A DNA stretch of 64,000 nucleotides. It comes from Crocinitomicaceae bacterium (GTDB lineage: Bacteria > Bacteroidota > Bacteroidia > Flavobacteriales_D > Crocinitomicaceae). Shown here in pieces: positions 43,469-53,227 of this stretch. How positions within the stretch are numbered: the first letter of the stretch is position 1; every line of letters begins with the position of its first letter. The stretch is from assembly GCA_028689775.1 (NCBI GenBank), contig JAQVCM010000003.1, forward strand, positions 124,001-188,000, written 5' to 3'. The notes beneath the pieces are model-generated. The model was not told where the DNA came from, did no database searches, and saw only the letters and a list, made by a program, of their open reading frames with translations. Both the position numbers and the translations under genes were made by a program.

Positions 43469-43885
43469 ATGGAGATTGATTTTGAGCACAGTACGATTTT
43501 GAGAGTACGTTATGGAGAGACCGACCAGATGGGATATTGTTATTACGGCAATTACGCCCAGTATTTTGAAGTAGGTCGAGTTGAAGCAATGCGTGAAATA
43601 GGAATGAGTTATAAAGAGCTTGAAAAGCAGGGTGTTATGCTTCCTGTATCTGAGTTTCAAGTAACGTATAAAACGCCAGCTTTGTATGATGATGAACTAA
43701 AGGTACTTACAAAAATAACCGGCTTGAAGGGTGTGAGGTTGCATTTTGAGTATGCAATTTTTAATGAAAAGAACGAACTCGTTTGTACGGCATCAACTAC
43801 TTTGGTCTTTGTTTCCAAAGCAACCATGAAGCCAATTCAGGCTCCTGAAAAATTCACTTCTTTAATCTCAAAATATGCAAAGTAA
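43469..43885 (+). CDS. Acyl-CoA thioesterase, YbgC/FadM family
   Basis: A 138-residue hotdog-fold thioesterase. The N-terminal motif YGETDQMGYCYYGNYAQYFE carries the catalytic Asp of the 4-hydroxybenzoyl-CoA thioesterase group; EVGRVEAMREIGMSY and strands around FQVTYKTPALYDDEL complete the fold. The last 11 bases overlap the next gene, so both are probably translated together. Confidence 0.92.
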   Translation: MEIDFEHSTILRVRYGETDQMGYCYYGNYAQYFEVGRVEAMREIGMSYKELEKQGVMLPVSEFQVTYKTPALYDDELKVLTKITGLKGVRLHFEYAIFNEKNELVCTASTTLVFVSKATMKPIQAPEKFTSLISKYAK

Positions 43886-44879
43886 AAACAACTCATTTTC
43901 GTGGAATCCGATGTCGGAAAATGAACTCATTAAGAAGGTAAGTGTCCGATCTGGTGAGACAAAAGCGGGACAGAAAATGAAAACCGTTGACCAGTTGGAT
44001 CATTCCAAAATTCGATTTGTTGTGTTGGGAATTTCGGAAGATATTGGACCTCAAACGAACGGTGGTTTTCCAGGTTCTAAAAATGGGTTTGAAGCTTTTC
44101 TAACTTATTTTGTCAATGTTCAATCCAACCAGTTTTTAAGCGGTGAATCTATTTTGGTCTTGGGAAATATTGAAACCTTAGTTGATTTTAAGGATAAACA
44201 ACAAGGAGTTTCACTTATTGACGAATTGGATGATTTTGTTGAACAGGTTTTGACACCTTATGTTGCTAAGAAATGCATTCCGATTGTAATTGGTGGCGGA
44301 CATAACAATGCTTTTCCTTTGATAAAAACGGTTAGCAAATGGCTGGAAAAACCCATTCAAGTGGTTAATTTAGATCCGCATGCTGATTTTAGAGCATTAG
44401 AAGGTCGACATAGCGGCAATCCATTTTCGTATGCTTATGATCAAAATTGGATGAATTGTTATGTGGTTATGGGGCTGCATCAATCTTATAATTCACAGTA
44501 TTTACTAGATGAATTAAAAGCTCATAAATTCACTCATACTTTTTGGGATGATTATGTTTCTGGAAAATCTAATTTTGATGCTGATCTAAAACAAGTTTTA
44601 ACAGAAGTTGAAAACGACGATTTTGGTTTAGAATTAGACATGGATTCCATTGCGTATATGCCCGTAAGTGCTTATTCTCCAAGCGGAATCTCCATCGAAT
44701 TGGCAAGGAAGTACCTATTAACCTTTGCGAAGTGTTCAAGAGTGAGGTACTTACATTTACCGGAAGCGGCACCGAAAAATGAACGAGATTTTGTAGAGGT
44801 TGGAAAAACATTGGCGTATTTGGTGACGGATTTCATCAAAGCAAAGTCTTCGGTTGACAAAGACGCAGAGAGATTTTAG
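43875..44879 (+). CDS. Arginase/agmatinase/formimidoylglutamase family protein
   Basis: A 334-residue ureohydrolase-fold protein with the binuclear metal ligands: GGGHNNAF (His), NLDPHADFR (Asp, His, Asp) and LELDMDSI (Asp). The family hydrolyses guanidino or formimino groups (arginine, agmatine, formiminoglutamate). Sequence gaps around the substrate loop make the specific substrate uncertain; formimidoylglutamase-like is a common annotation for this Bacteroidota form. A second possible start is at 43911 (MSENELIKK). Confidence 0.85.
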   Translation: MQSKNNSFSWNPMSENELIKKVSVRSGETKAGQKMKTVDQLDHSKIRFVVLGISEDIGPQTNGGFPGSKNGFEAFLTYFVNVQSNQFLSGESILVLGNIETLVDFKDKQQGVSLIDELDDFVEQVLTPYVAKKCIPIVIGGGHNNAFPLIKTVSKWLEKPIQVVNLDPHADFRALEGRHSGNPFSYAYDQNWMNCYVVMGLHQSYNSQYLLDELKAHKFTHTFWDDYVSGKSNFDADLKQVLTEVENDDFGLELDMDSIAYMPVSAYSPSGISIELARKYLLTFAKCSRVRYLHLPEAAPKNERDFVEVGKTLAYLVTDFIKAKSSVDKDAERF

Positions 44880-44967
44880 GAGGAGCAATTGTTTTTTTAA
44901 TCAAATCTCCTCTAAACCTTTCAGTTTCTTCAAATTTTATTACCTTTAAATCTTACGATGCGTTAAA

Positions 44968-47217
44968 ATGGAAAAAACACAACAAAAGTTCTTTATCGGT
45001 AAGATGATTCATTTTCTGAGAGCTTTTTATCCACTTCAATTGGTTTTTGGACATTTAAAATACAACCTGCTTGCCTTATTTTATTGGGTTTTTCTTTTTT
45101 TTGTGGTTGGAAATAGCATCGGTGTAAAATTTGGACTTCCTTTTCTTTTTTCTTCGCCTGAATATCAAGGGGAAGTCAGTTGGCTTTCGTTCATGCTGAT
45201 GGGTTTTTCCATAGGTGGTTTCACGATGGCTTTTAACATGTATAGTTACATGCGCTTGGGATCAAAATATCCATTTTTGGCTACTTTGTCGCGGCCGTTT
45301 ATGAAATTCTGTTGGAACAATTCCTTGATTCCAATTATTTTTTCGATTTATTATATTTTTACATTTACCAAGTTTCAATTAGCAGAAGAATTTGCTAGTA
45401 ATTGGATGATCTTCAAGTATATCATTGCTTATATTTTGGGCTTTGTATTTTATGTTTTAATTGCAATTTTGTATTTTTTTCCAACCAATAAAGATTTTTA
45501 TATTTTTTCCGGAAAGTCTGTTTTAGATTTTCAAGACGAGCCGGTCGGTTCTTTGTTTCACAAAAAAGTAAAATGGTCAGAACTCTTTAAATATGAAAAA
45601 GACCGAGCATACATCTATTTGTCAAGCTTTGTTCGCCTTAAGAAAAGTCGATCGATCAAGCATTATGATGCTGCAGTTTTGGAACGTGTTTTTGCGCACA
45701 ATCGAATCAATGCCTCCCTTTTTGAGATCGTCACCGTGATTTCTTTTGTTGTTTTGGGAATGTTTCGCGAATATCCGCTTTTTGCGCTGCCTGCTGGAAT
45801 GAGCTTGGTATTACTAATGACTGTCATTTTGATGCTTTTTTCAATTTTCATTTCTTGGTTTCGCTACTGGACCTATGCGCTTTTGATTGGAATCTTTATT
45901 TTGATGAATTTTTTGAGCAAAAACTCATCGTATTTTCAGTATAAAAGTTACGTCTATGGATTGGATTACAAAGAGTTGGTTCCATACACCTCTGAACACA
46001 TCAGTAAAACTTCAGATGATTCTTTAAACATTGCAAATTCTAAAAATAAATACATTGCAGGTTTAAACGAGTGGAAAAAAAATACGGGTGAAAAAAAACC
46101 AAAAATGGTGATTGTAATCACCTCTGGAGGTGGTTCTAGAAGTGCACTTTGGACAGTAAACGTTCTGCAGCAAGGAAATACCAAAACCCAGGGAAAACTG
46201 ATGCGAAACACGCAAATGATTTCAGGAGCTTCCGGTGGAATGGTCGGTGCTGCGTATTATCGTGAACTCTTATTAAGTCAGCGTTTAGGTAAAAATATAA
46301 ATGCGGATGATGTAAAATACTTAAATAACATTTCGAAAGATTTATTGAATCAATTGTCTTTTTCCATGTATTCTAATGATCTTTTTATTCGCTATCAATC
46401 TTTTCAAATTGGTGACAATTTTTACACCAAAGACCGCGGATTTTCATTTGAGCAGCAATTGCATCGAAATACCAACAACATGATGGATAAACCGCTTAAT
46501 TCCTACGCTCCATACGAACAAAGCGGAATGATTCCAACCATGATTTTTTCTCCTACGATCGTAAATGATGGAAAAAGGATGTTAATCAGTGCGCAATCTT
46601 TGGCATTTATGACCCATTCTACAGGAGCTGATAAAAGCAATCTTTCCTATGAAAACATTGATTTCCAGACTTTTTTCAAAGGAAACATGACAGATTCGGT
46701 TCGCTTTAGTTCTGTTTTGCGTGCCAGTGCGAGTTTTCCTTTTGTATTGCCGATGCTATCACTTCCAACCACACCAGAAACCAATCTAATGGACGCAGGT
46801 TTTAGAGATAATTATGGTGGTAAAGTAATGATGGAGTTTTTATACGAAATGAAGTCTTGGATTCAACAAAACACAAGTGGAGTAGTGGTTGTCCAAATCC
46901 GAGATTCTAAGAAAATAATTGCGGATGAAAATATTTACGACATTTCACTCATCAATAAATTGATTTTACCTTTTGGAAACATGTACGCAAATTTTACAAG
47001 AACCCAAGATTTTGATCAAGACCAATTGATGAAAATTGGTTTTCAAAGTTTTGCCTTTCCAATTGAGTTGATTTCATTTAATTTAAGAGAATTGAAGAAA
47101 GATAAAATTGCGCTTTCTTGGCACTTAACCAAGGAGGAGAAAGAAAAGATAAAATTAACGATCCGAAGCGAAGGAAATAAGGAAGCTATGAATCGACTTG
47201 TTGAAGTATTGAAATAA
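44968..47217 (+). CDS. Membrane-anchored patatin-like phospholipase
   Basis: A 749-residue protein. The first 330 residues hold about eight hydrophobic helices (LLALFYWVFLFFVVGNS and others). The catalytic patatin domain starts near residue 380: oxyanion loop TSGGGSRSALW, nucleophile motif ISGASGGMVG (GxSGG instead of the standard GxSxG spelling, Ser kept) and catalytic Asp in LMDAGFRDN near residue 609. It should hydrolyse lipid acyl chains at the inner membrane. The M20 peptidase gene starts 4 bases after its stop, indicating an operon. Confidence 0.85.
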   Translation: MEKTQQKFFIGKMIHFLRAFYPLQLVFGHLKYNLLALFYWVFLFFVVGNSIGVKFGLPFLFSSPEYQGEVSWLSFMLMGFSIGGFTMAFNMYSYMRLGSKYPFLATLSRPFMKFCWNNSLIPIIFSIYYIFTFTKFQLAEEFASNWMIFKYIIAYILGFVFYVLIAILYFFPTNKDFYIFSGKSVLDFQDEPVGSLFHKKVKWSELFKYEKDRAYIYLSSFVRLKKSRSIKHYDAAVLERVFAHNRINASLFEIVTVISFVVLGMFREYPLFALPAGMSLVLLMTVILMLFSIFISWFRYWTYALLIGIFILMNFLSKNSSYFQYKSYVYGLDYKELVPYTSEHISKTSDDSLNIANSKNKYIAGLNEWKKNTGEKKPKMVIVITSGGGSRSALWTVNVLQQGNTKTQGKLMRNTQMISGASGGMVGAAYYRELLLSQRLGKNINADDVKYLNNISKDLLNQLSFSMYSNDLFIRYQSFQIGDNFYTKDRGFSFEQQLHRNTNNMMDKPLNSYAPYEQSGMIPTMIFSPTIVNDGKRMLISAQSLAFMTHSTGADKSNLSYENIDFQTFFKGNMTDSVRFSSVLRASASFPFVLPMLSLPTTPETNLMDAGFRDNYGGKVMMEFLYEMKSWIQQNTSGVVVVQIRDSKKIIADENIYDISLINKLILPFGNMYANFTRTQDFDQDQLMKIGFQSFAFPIELISFNLRELKKDKIALSWHLTKEEKEKIKLTIRSEGNKEAMNRLVEVLK

Positions 47218-47221
47218 CGCC

Positions 47222-48631
47222 ATGTTACAATTGAAATTTAAACTCATTTTTTGCCTTTTCGTCCTAGGAAATTTCTCCTCGGGATTGGCTCAAAAATATC
47301 CCTCACCAGAATTGTTCTTGTCGCAATTGATTCAGATAGAATCCTATTCAGGATGTGAAGTAGAGGCGGCTAGAGATGTTATGGAATGGGGAATTCACAA
47401 CGGTTTTTATGTGACGGATTTTAACATGTCAGGTGATTCTAGGAATGTATTGGTTTCTTTATATCCGCTTTCTTTAGGAAAACCAAACATCATTTTTTCA
47501 AGTCATTTGGATGTACTTTCAGCAAATAATTTAGAAGAGTGGAAACAAAATCCGTTTGGAGGTGAAATCATCAACGATACCATTTGGGGACGCGGCGCGA
47601 TTGATTGCAAAGGATTGGCAGTGATGCAATTGTATGGAATGAAGTTGTTTAAAGATTCCTTGAAAGACAAAGAGCTTCCGTTTAACATTTCTTTTTTAGG
47701 ACTGGCGGAAGAAGAAACATCGAGTAAAAATGGCGCTGAATTCATTTCTGAAAATTTTCTAGATTCCCTAAATGCACGTGTGATTTTTGGTGAGGGCGGA
47801 GCAGGTTTAACCAAAGTGTTAAAATCAAACCCAGATGCTCCCATTTTTGGGATCTCAGTAGCAGATAAAAGTTCACTTTGGTTAAAATTGACAGCTGAAG
47901 GTGGTGGATTTGGACATGGAGCAATTCCAACTGATTTGTATGCCAATAAACGGTTAATCAAAGGATTGATTCGCTTGTTAGATGAAAAGAAAAGTGTCAA
48001 ATTTAATCCCTTGGTGATGCAAATGTTTCGTGAATTAGGTGATTTAGAAACCGGTTTGCGAAAGTTCGTTTTAAAACGAATCAATTGGAGCATCTTCTGG
48101 CCTTTTGTAAAAAGTAATTTTGCGGAAGATCAGCCGTTCAATGTCATCATGGACAATACGTTTTCTATTACGAACATTCAAAGTTCAGCGACTGTTGCCA
48201 ACGAAATGTCTCAAAAAGCTACTGCTATCTTAGACTGTCGCTTGCTTCCTGGTACAGATGTTGAAAAATTCATCAAAGAAATGAAACGAACGTTGGGAAA
48301 TCGAATTTCAATTGAGATTTTGCTAGAAGGACCAAGAGCTGTCGCAAGTGAAAGTACAATTTTCCTTGAAATGATGTCGGAGTCAATTCGGACTGTTCAT
48401 CCCAATTCGCACACCATTTCGATTCTCTTTCCAGCTTCTACAGACAACAATTACTTCAGAAGAAAAGGAATTCCTGTTTATGGAATTATTCCAAGTGTTT
48501 TGGACACAGAGTTATTCGAAACCGTTCACAGTTCCAACGAACGCATTGGCGTCAATAATCTGTACAAAGGAATTGCTGTGTACCACGCATTCTTAAATCA
48601 ATGTCAAAACATGTTGACTGATTTGAAATGA
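47222..48631 (+). CDS. Exported M20 family metallopeptidase
   Basis: A 469-residue zinc peptidase. Signal peptide residues 1-23 (FCLFVLGNFSSGLAQ). Metal-site motifs are FSSHLDVL, GRGAIDCKG and the EEET general base, then the inserted dimerisation domain (FGHGAIPTDLYANKR) and the late His near ETVHSSNERI. It resembles M20 carboxypeptidase/dipeptidase members. It is directly coupled to the patatin gene; periplasmic or secreted peptide trimming is the likely role. Confidence 0.9.
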   Translation: MLQLKFKLIFCLFVLGNFSSGLAQKYPSPELFLSQLIQIESYSGCEVEAARDVMEWGIHNGFYVTDFNMSGDSRNVLVSLYPLSLGKPNIIFSSHLDVLSANNLEEWKQNPFGGEIINDTIWGRGAIDCKGLAVMQLYGMKLFKDSLKDKELPFNISFLGLAEEETSSKNGAEFISENFLDSLNARVIFGEGGAGLTKVLKSNPDAPIFGISVADKSSLWLKLTAEGGGFGHGAIPTDLYANKRLIKGLIRLLDEKKSVKFNPLVMQMFRELGDLETGLRKFVLKRINWSIFWPFVKSNFAEDQPFNVIMDNTFSITNIQSSATVANEMSQKATAILDCRLLPGTDVEKFIKEMKRTLGNRISIEILLEGPRAVASESTIFLEMMSESIRTVHPNSHTISILFPASTDNNYFRRKGIPVYGIIPSVLDTELFETVHSSNERIGVNNLYKGIAVYHAFLNQCQNMLTDLK

Positions 48632-48652
48632 TGCATCCAATGAATTGATACT

Positions 48653-48691
48653 CAAAAAAAAGTGTCGATTGGAAATGAAACCAACCGACAC
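48653..48691 (-). terminator. Intrinsic terminator of the glycine-rich cargo gene
   Basis: Minus strand GTGTCGGTTGG (48691-48681) pairs with CCAATCGACAC (48672-48662, one G-U), then seven or eight T. It starts 70 bases after the stop codon. Confidence 0.8.
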
Positions 48692-48761
48692 CTTCAGAAA
48701 TTGTATTTTTAAATGTGTTTTAAACGTTCTTTAAACGCGTTTAAAATGGACTTTAAAAATG

Positions 48762-50165
48762 TTATTCTTTAATCACTTTAAACGTTTGAGAATCTTTTTC
48801 TCCAATTTTTAAAATGTATAATCCATTCTTTAACTCTTTGATGTTTAACTTGTTTTCACCAACTATTAAAGTTCCTGTTTTCACTTTTTTACCATTTTGA
48901 TCTACGATACTGAATGTTGAACCGTGTGTTAAATCAGTAACTTCAATGCTTAAAACTTCCGTTGCAGGATTCGGGAAAATTTTGAAATTAGCATTTTTAT
49001 CCAATTCATTTACGCCTACAAAACTAATAGCCACACAAGCAGAAGTATCTACACAAGTTGCATTTGTGATAATAACAGCGTAACTTCCTGTAAGTGTTGG
49101 TGTGTAACTTTGTCCTGTTTGACCTGCAATTGCCATGTTCGTAGCACAATCAATCCAAACATACGTTGCACCAACTTGATTGGAAGTAATGGTCGTTACA
49201 GCAGTTGTTGTAGTGATATCTACTGTGGTGATGTTCACCATAACAGGAAGTCTAACAACCGTTTCACAAGGTTCTGCATCTTGCTCTGCGTAGTAGGTTG
49301 TGTTATTTGTTAATGGCGTTGAAGCTGTCAAAGCTGTTCCTCCAGTAGCTGTAGCGTACCATTGAACATTGGTTCCTTGGGCAACTAAATCAGAAACCAT
49401 TGCTGAAGAACAGAATGTTTGAGTTGCATCACCTGTTGGCGCACCAATTGGATTACACCAAGAAAATTGAACGAAACCATTTGAACCATTTGAGGCAGCT
49501 CCACCATTTCCGTTAGCACCGCCACCGCCACCGCCGTAGTTTGCACCAACTGCAGATGGATCCGTAACGCTGCAATTTGCATCAGTAAAACCAGCACCTT
49601 TTCCGCCGTTACCGCCTGGTAATCCACCGCTTATACCGCCAATTCCGCCAGGAGTTTGACAAACACCTGTCCAAGCAATTGAGTTTCCACCAGCTCCACC
49701 GTTACCAGCAGGTCCACCAGCGCCACCGCCGCCACCACCGAAGTAGGTATAGTAGCCACCGCCACCAGCACCGCCAGTTCTATTGATTTGTCCGCCAGAA
49801 CCAACACCACCAGCGCCACCGCCACCAATAATTTGAGGATTCGTAAGCGAGATACCGTTCCCACCTTTTGTAGCTGAAAGTCCAAGACCAGCCACACTGG
49901 ATGTTCCATTTCCTGAAGTTGCTTGACCAACCACTACAGCATACGTTGCTCCTGGTACAACTGGGTAAAGTCCTGCAGCATATCCGCCACCGCCACCACC
50001 GCCAGCACCGTTATTTCCTCCTTTTCCACCTGCACCGATTACCTCCACGGTAACGTTGGTAACTCCTGCAGGTACTGTAAATGTTCCTGAACTAGTAAAT
50101 GACTGTTGAGCCATTGTTGCAATACTTAATGTACTGCCTAGTAGTAATAAATAAATTTTTTTCAT
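48762..50165 (-). CDS. Glycine-rich secreted protein with T9SS type A sorting domain
   Basis: A 467-residue surface protein. Signal peptide residues 1-19 (LLLLGSTLSIATMAQ). Residues about 20-220 are a glycine-rich domain beginning FTSSGTFTVPAGVTNVTVE with many GGGGG runs. Next is an Ig-like repeat (TQTFCSSAMVSDLVAQG, TYYAEQD) and a second beta segment, and the C terminus is type A sorting (FKIFPNPATEVLSIEV, GLYILKIGEKD). It is probably attached to the cell surface. The GC-rich codons of the Gly tract create long false open frames on both strands. Confidence 0.88.
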   Translation of the reverse strand: MKKIYLLLLGSTLSIATMAQQSFTSSGTFTVPAGVTNVTVEVIGAGGKGGNNGAGGGGGGGYAAGLYPVVPGATYAVVVGQATSGNGTSSVAGLGLSATKGGNGISLTNPQIIGGGGAGGVGSGGQINRTGGAGGGGYYTYFGGGGGGAGGPAGNGGAGGNSIAWTGVCQTPGGIGGISGGLPGGNGGKGAGFTDANCSVTDPSAVGANYGGGGGGANGNGGAASNGSNGFVQFSWCNPIGAPTGDATQTFCSSAMVSDLVAQGTNVQWYATATGGTALTASTPLTNNTTYYAEQDAEPCETVVRLPVMVNITTVDITTTTAVTTITSNQVGATYVWIDCATNMAIAGQTGQSYTPTLTGSYAVIITNATCVDTSACVAISFVGVNELDKNANFKIFPNPATEVLSIEVTDLTHGSTFSIVDQNGKKVKTGTLIVGENKLNIKELKNGLYILKIGEKDSQTFKVIKE

Positions 50166-50391
50166 TGTTAATTGTTTAATTGTTTAATCAGTAGAGTCGT
50201 AAATATATACTTTTTAATCTGATATTTTAATTTTTTTTCAAAAAAAATATAGAACAGTCACATCTAGTTTAGCTTCTTTTTTACTTTATTTACTGATTGT
50301 GAAAACGTTAGTCAGTGCATAGGGATTTCTTTCAACAAATCAGAACCGATAAGTTATCTAAGTGCTTCTCAATTTGCTTGCTGGATTTATT

Positions 50392-50399
50392 TAAATTTG
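50392..50399 (+). promoter_or_regulatory. -7 promoter box of tex
   Basis: TAAATTTG, 16 bases before the ATG; TTTG at 50373-50376 is only 15 bases upstream, slightly closer than usual. Confidence 0.4.
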
Positions 50400-50415
50400 T
50401 ATTCAAATATATTTC

Positions 50416-52548
50416 ATGACAGTTCATTATTTTGTTCAGCAGATTTCTGGAATTTCAGATAAATCGGTAAAAAACACCTTGCAATTACTTTCTGAAGGAG
50501 CAACGATTCCTTTCATTTCTCGGTATCGAAAAGATCAAACCGATGGTTTGGATGAAGTTCAAGTGGGAACAATTCGAGATTTGGCGCAGAAACATCAGGA
50601 ATTGAGGGATAGACAGCAAACGATTTTGAAAGCGATCGATGGTCAAGATAAATTGACAGCTGAACTGAAAGCCAAGATCGAAGCATGTTTTGACTCCAAT
50701 GTCCTGGAAGATTTATACCTTCCTTTCAAGGTAAAGCGATTAACACGAGGCGAAAAAGCAAAAAAATTGGGTTTAGAACCGCTTGCTAAAATGATCATGG
50801 CACAACGTGGTGGCGATCCACAACAAATGGCGCAACGATTTGTGAAAGGGGAAGTGACGGATGAAGAAACTGCAATCGAAGGAGCAAAAGACATCATGGC
50901 GGAGTACATGAATGAAAACCCAAGTTTCCGAGCTCGCATGCGGACTTTGTTTCAACGGAAAGCAATTCTTGGTTCAAAAATCATGAAAGGGAAAAAAGAA
51001 CTTGCGGAGAAATACCAAGATTTTTTCGACTTTAGCGAACCACTTTACAAAATTCCATCTCACCGATTTTTAGCCTTATATAGAGGTGAAAGAGAAAAGC
51101 TATTGAGCATCAAGGTACTTCCAGAAAAAGAAGAAGCGATGGACATCATGGAACGTTATTTTGTAAAAAGCGAAGATGCGTGCGGCGACTTGGTTAAGGA
51201 AACGTGCAAAGATGCGTATTCAAGATTGATTTCTCCGTCGTTGGAAAATGAAGTCATTCAAGAAGCAAAAGAAAAAGCAGATTTAGCAGCAATTCAAATA
51301 TTTTCGACCAACTTAAAACAATTATTATTAGCGCCACCATTGGGTTCAAAACGAATTTTAGCAATTGATCCAGGATTTAAATCCGGTTGTAAAGTGGTTT
51401 GTTTGGATGAATCTGGAAATTTACTAACGAATTTAAACATCTATCCACATCCTCCGCAGTCAGAAAATAGTAAAGCTTCTGCCAAATTGTTTGAATTAGT
51501 TCAAGCGTATAAAATCGATGCCATCGCAATTGGTGACGGAACCGCAGGAAGAGAAACGGAAAACTTGGTGAAACACATCCGTTTTGATAGAGATTTAGAA
51601 GTTTTCTCAGTTCGGGAAGATGGAGCATCCATTTATTCAGCGAGTTCAATTGCAAGAAAAGAATTTCCAGATTACGATGTTACCGTTCGTGGCGCAGTTT
51701 CCATCGGTAGAAGATTGATGGATCCGCTTTCTGAATTGGTGAAAATAGACCCAAAATCAGTTGGCGTTGGACAATATCAACACGAAGTGAATCAGACGAA
51801 TCTTAAAAATGCGTTGGACGATGTGGTCATTTCTGCTGTAAATTCAGTAGGAGTGGACTTGAATACTGCTTCTCCCTATTTGTTGAGTTACGTTTCTGGT
51901 TTGGGATTGAGCTTGGCCGAAAATATCGTTGAATATCGGCAGGAAAACGGGGCTTTTACCGCTCGAACTGAATTGAAGAAAGTGAAACGTTTGGGTGAAA
52001 AAGCTTTTGAACAAAGTGCTGGATTCTTGAGAATTAGAAATTCTAAAAATGCATTGGATAATTCAGCAGTTCATCCAGAATCCTATAAAACGGTTGAAGC
52101 TTTTGCTAAAAAATTAAAAGTAACAATTTCTGATTTGATTGATAAACCAGAATTACTTCAAGAATTAAAAGCAGCTGATTTTCCAGAAGTTACTAAGTAT
52201 ACATTCCAAGATTTAATTTCCGAATTGAAAAAACCTGGAAGAGATCCACGTAAGAAAATGAAAGTGCTGGAATTCAACAATTCCATTCGCACTATTTCTG
52301 ATTTATTAGTCGGAATGAAATTGCCAGGAATTGTAACGAATGTAACAGCTTTCGGAGCTTTTGTGAACATTGGCATCAAAGAAAATGGCTTGATTCATAA
52401 ATCGAACTTAGCAGATGTGTATGTAGACGATCCCGCTCAGTTTATTCAACTTCACGAACACGTGGAAGTGGAAGTAATGGAAGTCGATGTGGCTCGGAAA
52501 CGGATTGGATTGAAGAAGGTGAAGATGGATATGGTCGGCAACAGCTGA
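50416..52548 (+). CDS. tex: Tex family RNA-binding transcriptional accessory protein
   Basis: A 710-residue cytoplasmic nucleic-acid-binding protein. Domain order: Tex N-terminal helices (residues 1-200, TIPFISRYRKDQTDGLDEVQ), YqgF/RNase H-like domain (ILAIDPGFKSGCKVVCLD and AIAIGDGTAGRETE), HhH motifs (NTASPYLLSYVSGLGLSLAENIV in part: SYVSGLGLSLAENIV) and a C-terminal S1 domain (GIVTNVTAFGAFVNIG, GLIHKSNLAD). Usually about 720-780 residues, so it is complete. It is a single gene. Confidence 0.96.
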   Translation: MTVHYFVQQISGISDKSVKNTLQLLSEGATIPFISRYRKDQTDGLDEVQVGTIRDLAQKHQELRDRQQTILKAIDGQDKLTAELKAKIEACFDSNVLEDLYLPFKVKRLTRGEKAKKLGLEPLAKMIMAQRGGDPQQMAQRFVKGEVTDEETAIEGAKDIMAEYMNENPSFRARMRTLFQRKAILGSKIMKGKKELAEKYQDFFDFSEPLYKIPSHRFLALYRGEREKLLSIKVLPEKEEAMDIMERYFVKSEDACGDLVKETCKDAYSRLISPSLENEVIQEAKEKADLAAIQIFSTNLKQLLLAPPLGSKRILAIDPGFKSGCKVVCLDESGNLLTNLNIYPHPPQSENSKASAKLFELVQAYKIDAIAIGDGTAGRETENLVKHIRFDRDLEVFSVREDGASIYSASSIARKEFPDYDVTVRGAVSIGRRLMDPLSELVKIDPKSVGVGQYQHEVNQTNLKNALDDVVISAVNSVGVDLNTASPYLLSYVSGLGLSLAENIVEYRQENGAFTARTELKKVKRLGEKAFEQSAGFLRIRNSKNALDNSAVHPESYKTVEAFAKKLKVTISDLIDKPELLQELKAADFPEVTKYTFQDLISELKKPGRDPRKKMKVLEFNNSIRTISDLLVGMKLPGIVTNVTAFGAFVNIGIKENGLIHKSNLADVYVDDPAQFIQLHEHVEVEVMEVDVARKRIGLKKVKMDMVGNS

Positions 52549-53144
52549 CGGGCGATCCATGCCAAAAATGGCGAGCGAAATCCATTAAAATCCATCCAAA
52601 AGGGAAAAAACAATTTGTTCTTCCTGACACTTTCTTTCCTCGAATTTCTTTTGAAATTTAAAGAATTTTTTGCTTGATAAGTTCAGCCCTAAAAAAGATG
52701 TTTGGTAAGATCGATTGACTAACAATGACTTTCTCGTGTTCTGTAAGTTTTTATCGGACAACAGTCTTTTTCGATCTATTTTTTTTAAGTTTCCTCAAGA
52801 TCATTGAATCACTTCTTGCTTGTTTAGAAATTTTCAATCCGTTATCTCCTGAAATGGATGGTTTGGGTGACTTAACTTAACAACGCCAAATTTAGTTCTA
52901 TAAATAGGAGGTGTGCATCTAAGAGCCACATTACATCTTACATAACTTCAAAATTATCCTAAGCTTTGATTTTGAAAATCAGAATGTTGAGTTTTTAAAA
53001 AAAATAATATTAGTAGAAGTCGAGCATGTGATTCGCTCGGTAGATTCACTTTGTTTTTTCTACGAAGCGGACCGTTCTTCAGATGGTAAAAATATTAACT
53101 TTTTTTGTGTAGCGGTAAAACTACAAGATACGTTTGTTATTGAT
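52549..53144. other. Gene-free segment with left copy of a degenerate direct repeat
   Basis: No gene recognised. From about 52620 to 52790 it resembles 54848-55010 (for example GTAAGTTTTTATCGG at 52743-52757 and 54972-54986, and AATTTC...GAAATT hairpins in both). A small stem CGAGC/GCTCG is at 53021-53039. The remainder shows no clear structure. Confidence 0.5.
52620..52790. repeat. Degenerate direct repeat, left copy
   Basis: Shared landmarks with the right copy, in order: TTCCT, a short AATTTC/GAAATT hairpin, TTTGCTTGATA versus TTTGTTTGATA, GTTCAGCCCTAAAAA versus GTTCAAGCTCTAAAAA, then GTAAGTTTTTATCGG and CAGTC/CAGTG. By eye about 60-65 percent alike. Together the copies flank the TPR-AraC gene. 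Confidence 0.45.
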
Positions 53145-53152
53145 TACATTTG
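53145..53152 (+). promoter_or_regulatory. -7 promoter box of the TPR-AraC gene
   Basis: TACATTTG matches TAnnTTTG and lies 75 bases before the chosen ATG; it overlaps the start of a longer open frame, which argues against that start. Confidence 0.45.
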
Positions 53153-53227
53153 CGCACTTTCTATTTTAGCCTACGAATAAAAAGTGTGTTATTTGGAGTC
53201 TATCTCCTTTTTAATAATCATCCGAAA

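Noticed and set aside
49385..49930. Minus-strand alternative frames inside the glycine-rich gene
   Set aside because: They result from the repetitive Gly codons (GGT/GGC read in other frames as Val, Leu or Ala runs).
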